Positions 63,658 to 64,000 of a stretch of DNA of 64,000 nt are shown here, piece after piece. The stretch is from NCBI GenBank assembly GCA_003508835.1, contig PUFA01000105.1:2356001-2420000 (forward strand), written 5' to 3'. The first letter of the stretch is position 1, and each line of letters begins with the position of its first letter. The notes under the pieces are model-generated. The model was not told the DNA's origin, searched no databases, and saw only the letters and a program-made list of their open reading frames with translations. This DNA is from Eonycteris spelaea (taxonomy: Eukaryota; Chordata; Mammalia; Chiroptera; Pteropodidae). A program made the translations under genes and the position numbers.

Positions 63658-63660
<3 letters not shown>
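63305..63660 (-). promoter_or_regulatory. CPE: CPE 5' UTR and CpG-island promoter region
   Basis: The block just upstream of the CPE ATG is very rich in G+C and CpG, in contrast to the A+T-rich intron. GC-box cores (GGGCGG on either strand) occur at 63384-63389, 63399-63404 and 63403-63408. A 14-nt alternating CG run lies at 63408-63421. I see no TATA box near the likely start region, which fits a dispersed CpG-island promoter. The transcription start cannot be placed from sequence alone. The island continues through exon 1 to about 62640. Confidence 0.75.
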
Positions 63661-63695
<35 letters not shown>

Positions 63696-63710
63696 GTCCT
63701 CCTCCTCCTC
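63661..63710 (+). repeat. (TCA)n then (CCT)n repeat upstream of CPE
   Basis: Eleven or so TCA units (ATGATG on the CPE strand), then CCT units. It lies about 360-410 bp upstream of the CPE start codon. Confidence 0.95.
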
Positions 63711-64000
63711 TTGGGTCGTGAGTGGAGCCCTTTAAAGTGACATCTATTCCAAGCCGACTCGGGTTTCCATCTTGATGCACCAAGAATTAGAGAATTTTCC
63801 ATTTAAAAAAAAAAGAAACCAAAAGGAAGTATTGTCAGCCACTTGCCATGGAGCTTTTTTAATAGCTGTATTGATGGTCCAAACGCACGCCCAAGGGATG
63901 GATTTGCATTTATTTCAAGGTCCGGCTGGAAAGCAGAACACTTTGATTTAGAGGGGTAAGAGAATAAAAATGCATTCTATCAATTTGTGGATACTGTCTT

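Noticed and set aside
63335..63802. Minus-strand 155-codon frame with a poly-Met stretch
   Set aside because: The Met run is the TCA microsatellite translated. The rest is promoter sequence with no domain.

Overview
The window is mammalian nuclear DNA and covers the 5' part of one gene, carboxypeptidase E (CPE), on the minus strand. Three coding exons are readable: exon 1 (63007-63304, ATG at 63304), exon 2 (2362-2558) and exon 3 (551-718). Splice sites and reading phase agree across all three, giving 221 residues: signal peptide, short Arg-rich propeptide, and the first part of the M14 metallocarboxypeptidase domain with two of the three zinc ligands. Exon 4 onward lies beyond base 1. Nearly all the rest is intron 1 (about 60.4 kb). 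I found no second protein gene that I can support.

The organism is most likely an Old World fruit bat (Pteropodidae). The evidence is two SINEs derived from 5S rRNA. One, at 41651-41890, is a tRNA-Val/5S rRNA hybrid with a perfect 15-bp target-site duplication. From my knowledge, 5S-derived and tRNA/5S hybrid SINEs (the MEG families) are described only in megabats among mammals. Every L1 copy seen is a diverged 3' fragment, which fits the reported loss of L1 activity in that lineage.

Layout: 1-550 is intron 3, then exon 3, intron 2 (719-2361) and exon 2. Intron 1 (2559-63006) is A+T-rich and holds old MIR and L2 fragments, several hAT-type DNA transposon remnants, MaLR-type LTRs, L1 3' ends, two gammaretrovirus-type solo LTRs (one with clear termini and a 4-bp duplication), two 5S-derived SINEs and several microsatellites. 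The G+C-rich block at about 62640-63600 is the CpG-island promoter, 5' UTR and exon 1.

The most interesting points are the tRNA/5S hybrid SINE, a 5' splice-site sequence regenerated at the exon 1/exon 2 junction (the layout of a recursive splice site at the end of a 60-kb intron), a tandem CGG-codon tract encoding the propeptide Arg run, an ATG-rich trinucleotide repeat upstream of the CPE start, and two full CRE palindromes in intron 1. I saw no sign of a wholly new gene system.
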